Of a stretch of 64,000 bases of DNA, positions 63,266-64,000 are shown in pieces. The first letter of the stretch is position 1, and each line of letters begins with the position of its first letter. The notes below the pieces were generated by a model, which saw only the letters and a program-made list of their open reading frames with translations, had not been told where the DNA came from and ran no database searches. Location: positions 62,001-126,000 of the forward strand of contig CAZZIP010000004.1 of NCBI GenBank assembly GCA_964654415.1. Direction: 5' to 3'. The translations under genes were made by a program, and so were the position numbers. This DNA comes from Methylohalobius sp964654415 (GTDB lineage: Bacteria > Pseudomonadota > Gammaproteobacteria > Methylococcales > Methylothermaceae).

Positions 63266-64000
63266 AAGTCTTGGTAACCGGCACCGCCGGATTCATCGGT
63301 TCTTTTCTGGCCCATAGGCTGCTCGACCGTGGCGATGAGGTCATCGGCGTCGACAACCTCAACGATTACTATGACGTTCGCTTAAAACACGCTCGCCTGG
63401 CAAAGCTCAATGCTCGCCTGGGATTCACCGAGATCCGTGCCAGCTTAGAGGATCGCGAAGCGATCGCCGAGACCTTCCGCAAGTTTCGCCCCGCACGAGT
63501 AGTCAATCTCGCTGCCCAGGCTGGAGTGCGCTACTCGCTGGAGAACCCTTATACATACATAGACGCCAATCTGGTAGGTTTTGGCAACATTCTCGAAGCG
63601 TGCCGTAAGTTCGAAGTGGAGCACTTAGTTTATGCGTCTTCCAGCTCGGTCTATGGGGCCAATACCAAAATGCCATTCTCAGTCCATCATAATGTCGACC
63701 ATCCGGTCAGCTTATATGCCGCCACTAAGAAAGCCAATGAACTGATGGCTCACACCTATAGCTATCTTTATGGCCTTCCCACCACTGGTTTGAGGTTTTT
63801 CACCGTCTATGGCCCCTGGGGGCGGCCGGACATGGCGCTGTTTAAGTTTACCCGCAACATCTTAGAGGGCAAGCCCATCGAGGTCTATAACTACGGCCGG
63901 CATAAACGCGATTTCACCTACATCGACGACATCGTCGAAGGGGTAGTGCGCGTTTTGGACAAGCTCCCAGAGCCTAACCCCAATTGGTCGGGCGATAACC
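63262..64000 (+). CDS. NAD-dependent nucleotide-sugar epimerase (partial, runs off window)
   Basis: Short-chain dehydrogenase/reductase of the UDP-glucuronate 4-epimerase type. Seen: GTAGFIGSFLAHRLL (NAD loop), the VDNLNDYYDVRLK stretch typical of UDP-GlcA epimerases, the SSS triad near residue 130 and catalytic YAATKK, then RFFTVYGPWGRPDMALF. The first 246 codons are present; the end is beyond base 64000. Coupled by ATGA to the dehydrogenase, so it probably converts that enzyme's uronic-acid product, giving a UDP-GalNAcA- or UDP-GalA-type sugar. Confidence 0.92.
   Translation, partial: MKVLVTGTAGFIGSFLAHRLLDRGDEVIGVDNLNDYYDVRLKHARLAKLNARLGFTEIRASLEDREAIAETFRKFRPARVVNLAAQAGVRYSLENPYTYIDANLVGFGNILEACRKFEVEHLVYASSSSVYGANTKMPFSVHHNVDHPVSLYAATKKANELMAHTYSYLYGLPTTGLRFFTVYGPWGRPDMALFKFTRNILEGKPIEVYNYGRHKRDFTYIDDIVEGVVRVLDKLPEPNPNWSGDN

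Noticed and set aside
1..64000. tRNA, rRNA, CRISPR, insertion sequence or prophage content
   Set aside because: Gaps between genes are all under about 170 bp, and none shows a cloverleaf, repeat-spacer array, transposase or integrase.

Overview
The window is about 58% G+C by eye and almost fully coding: no stretch longer than about 170 bases lacks a gene. I see no tRNA, rRNA, CRISPR array, insertion sequence or phage gene. The content points to a Gram-negative proteobacterium, most likely a gammaproteobacterium: BamA/Skp outer-membrane biogenesis, a type II secretion secretin, Aas, an RnfB-like ferredoxin next to nth and metG, and a PEP-CTERM (Prs/Eps) exopolysaccharide regulatory block. I cannot name the genus.

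Layout. (1) 32-9258: a penicillin-acylase-family hydrolase facing metG-ferredoxin-nth, then glgX, a small DUF5658-like membrane protein and a Na+/dicarboxylate symporter. Two convergent pairs here overlap by about 260 bp. (2) 9370-13902: a partial type II secretion operon (L-, M-, C/N- and D-like subunits). (3) 27670 down to 13910, minus strand: a di-heme cytochrome c, then a tightly coupled five-gene block of glycogen-debranching enzyme, SbmA/BacA-like ABC protein with a mutated ATPase site, discoidin-domain (alpha/alpha)6 carbohydrate-active protein, GH94/GH149-like glycoside phosphorylase, and Aas acyltransferase/acyl-ACP synthetase. This is my best candidate for an undescribed system. (4) 27834-31317: an ECF sigma factor and its anti-sigma factor, which carries a C-terminal CXXCH motif, then GIY-YIG, GNAT, WrbA and a small lipoprotein. 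(5) 31359-36820: DUF2760 membrane protein plus two divergent Hsp70-family proteins. (6) 43807 down to 36829: a complete N-type ATPase operon (atpDCQRBEFAG) ending in a SixA-like phosphatase. (7) 43868-46010: an orphan membrane protein and two metal transporters (GDT1 type and ZIP type). (8) 53390 down to 46052: bamA-skp-fabZ-rnhB-dnaE, an essential cluster from which lpxD, lpxA and lpxB, normally interleaved, are absent. (9) 61826 down to 53444: epsB-type sugar transferase, PrsK kinase, PrsR sigma-54 activator, PrsT TPR protein and phoU. (10) 61988-64000: nucleotide-sugar dehydrogenase and an epimerase cut by the window end.

The recurring themes are polysaccharides (GlgX, debranching enzyme, phosphorylase, Eps/Prs proteins, nucleotide-sugar enzymes) and the cell envelope. 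Many genes overlap by 4 bp (ATGA, GTGA or TTGA), and several use GTG or TTG starts. Functions below are assigned from motifs and family knowledge; no database search was run.
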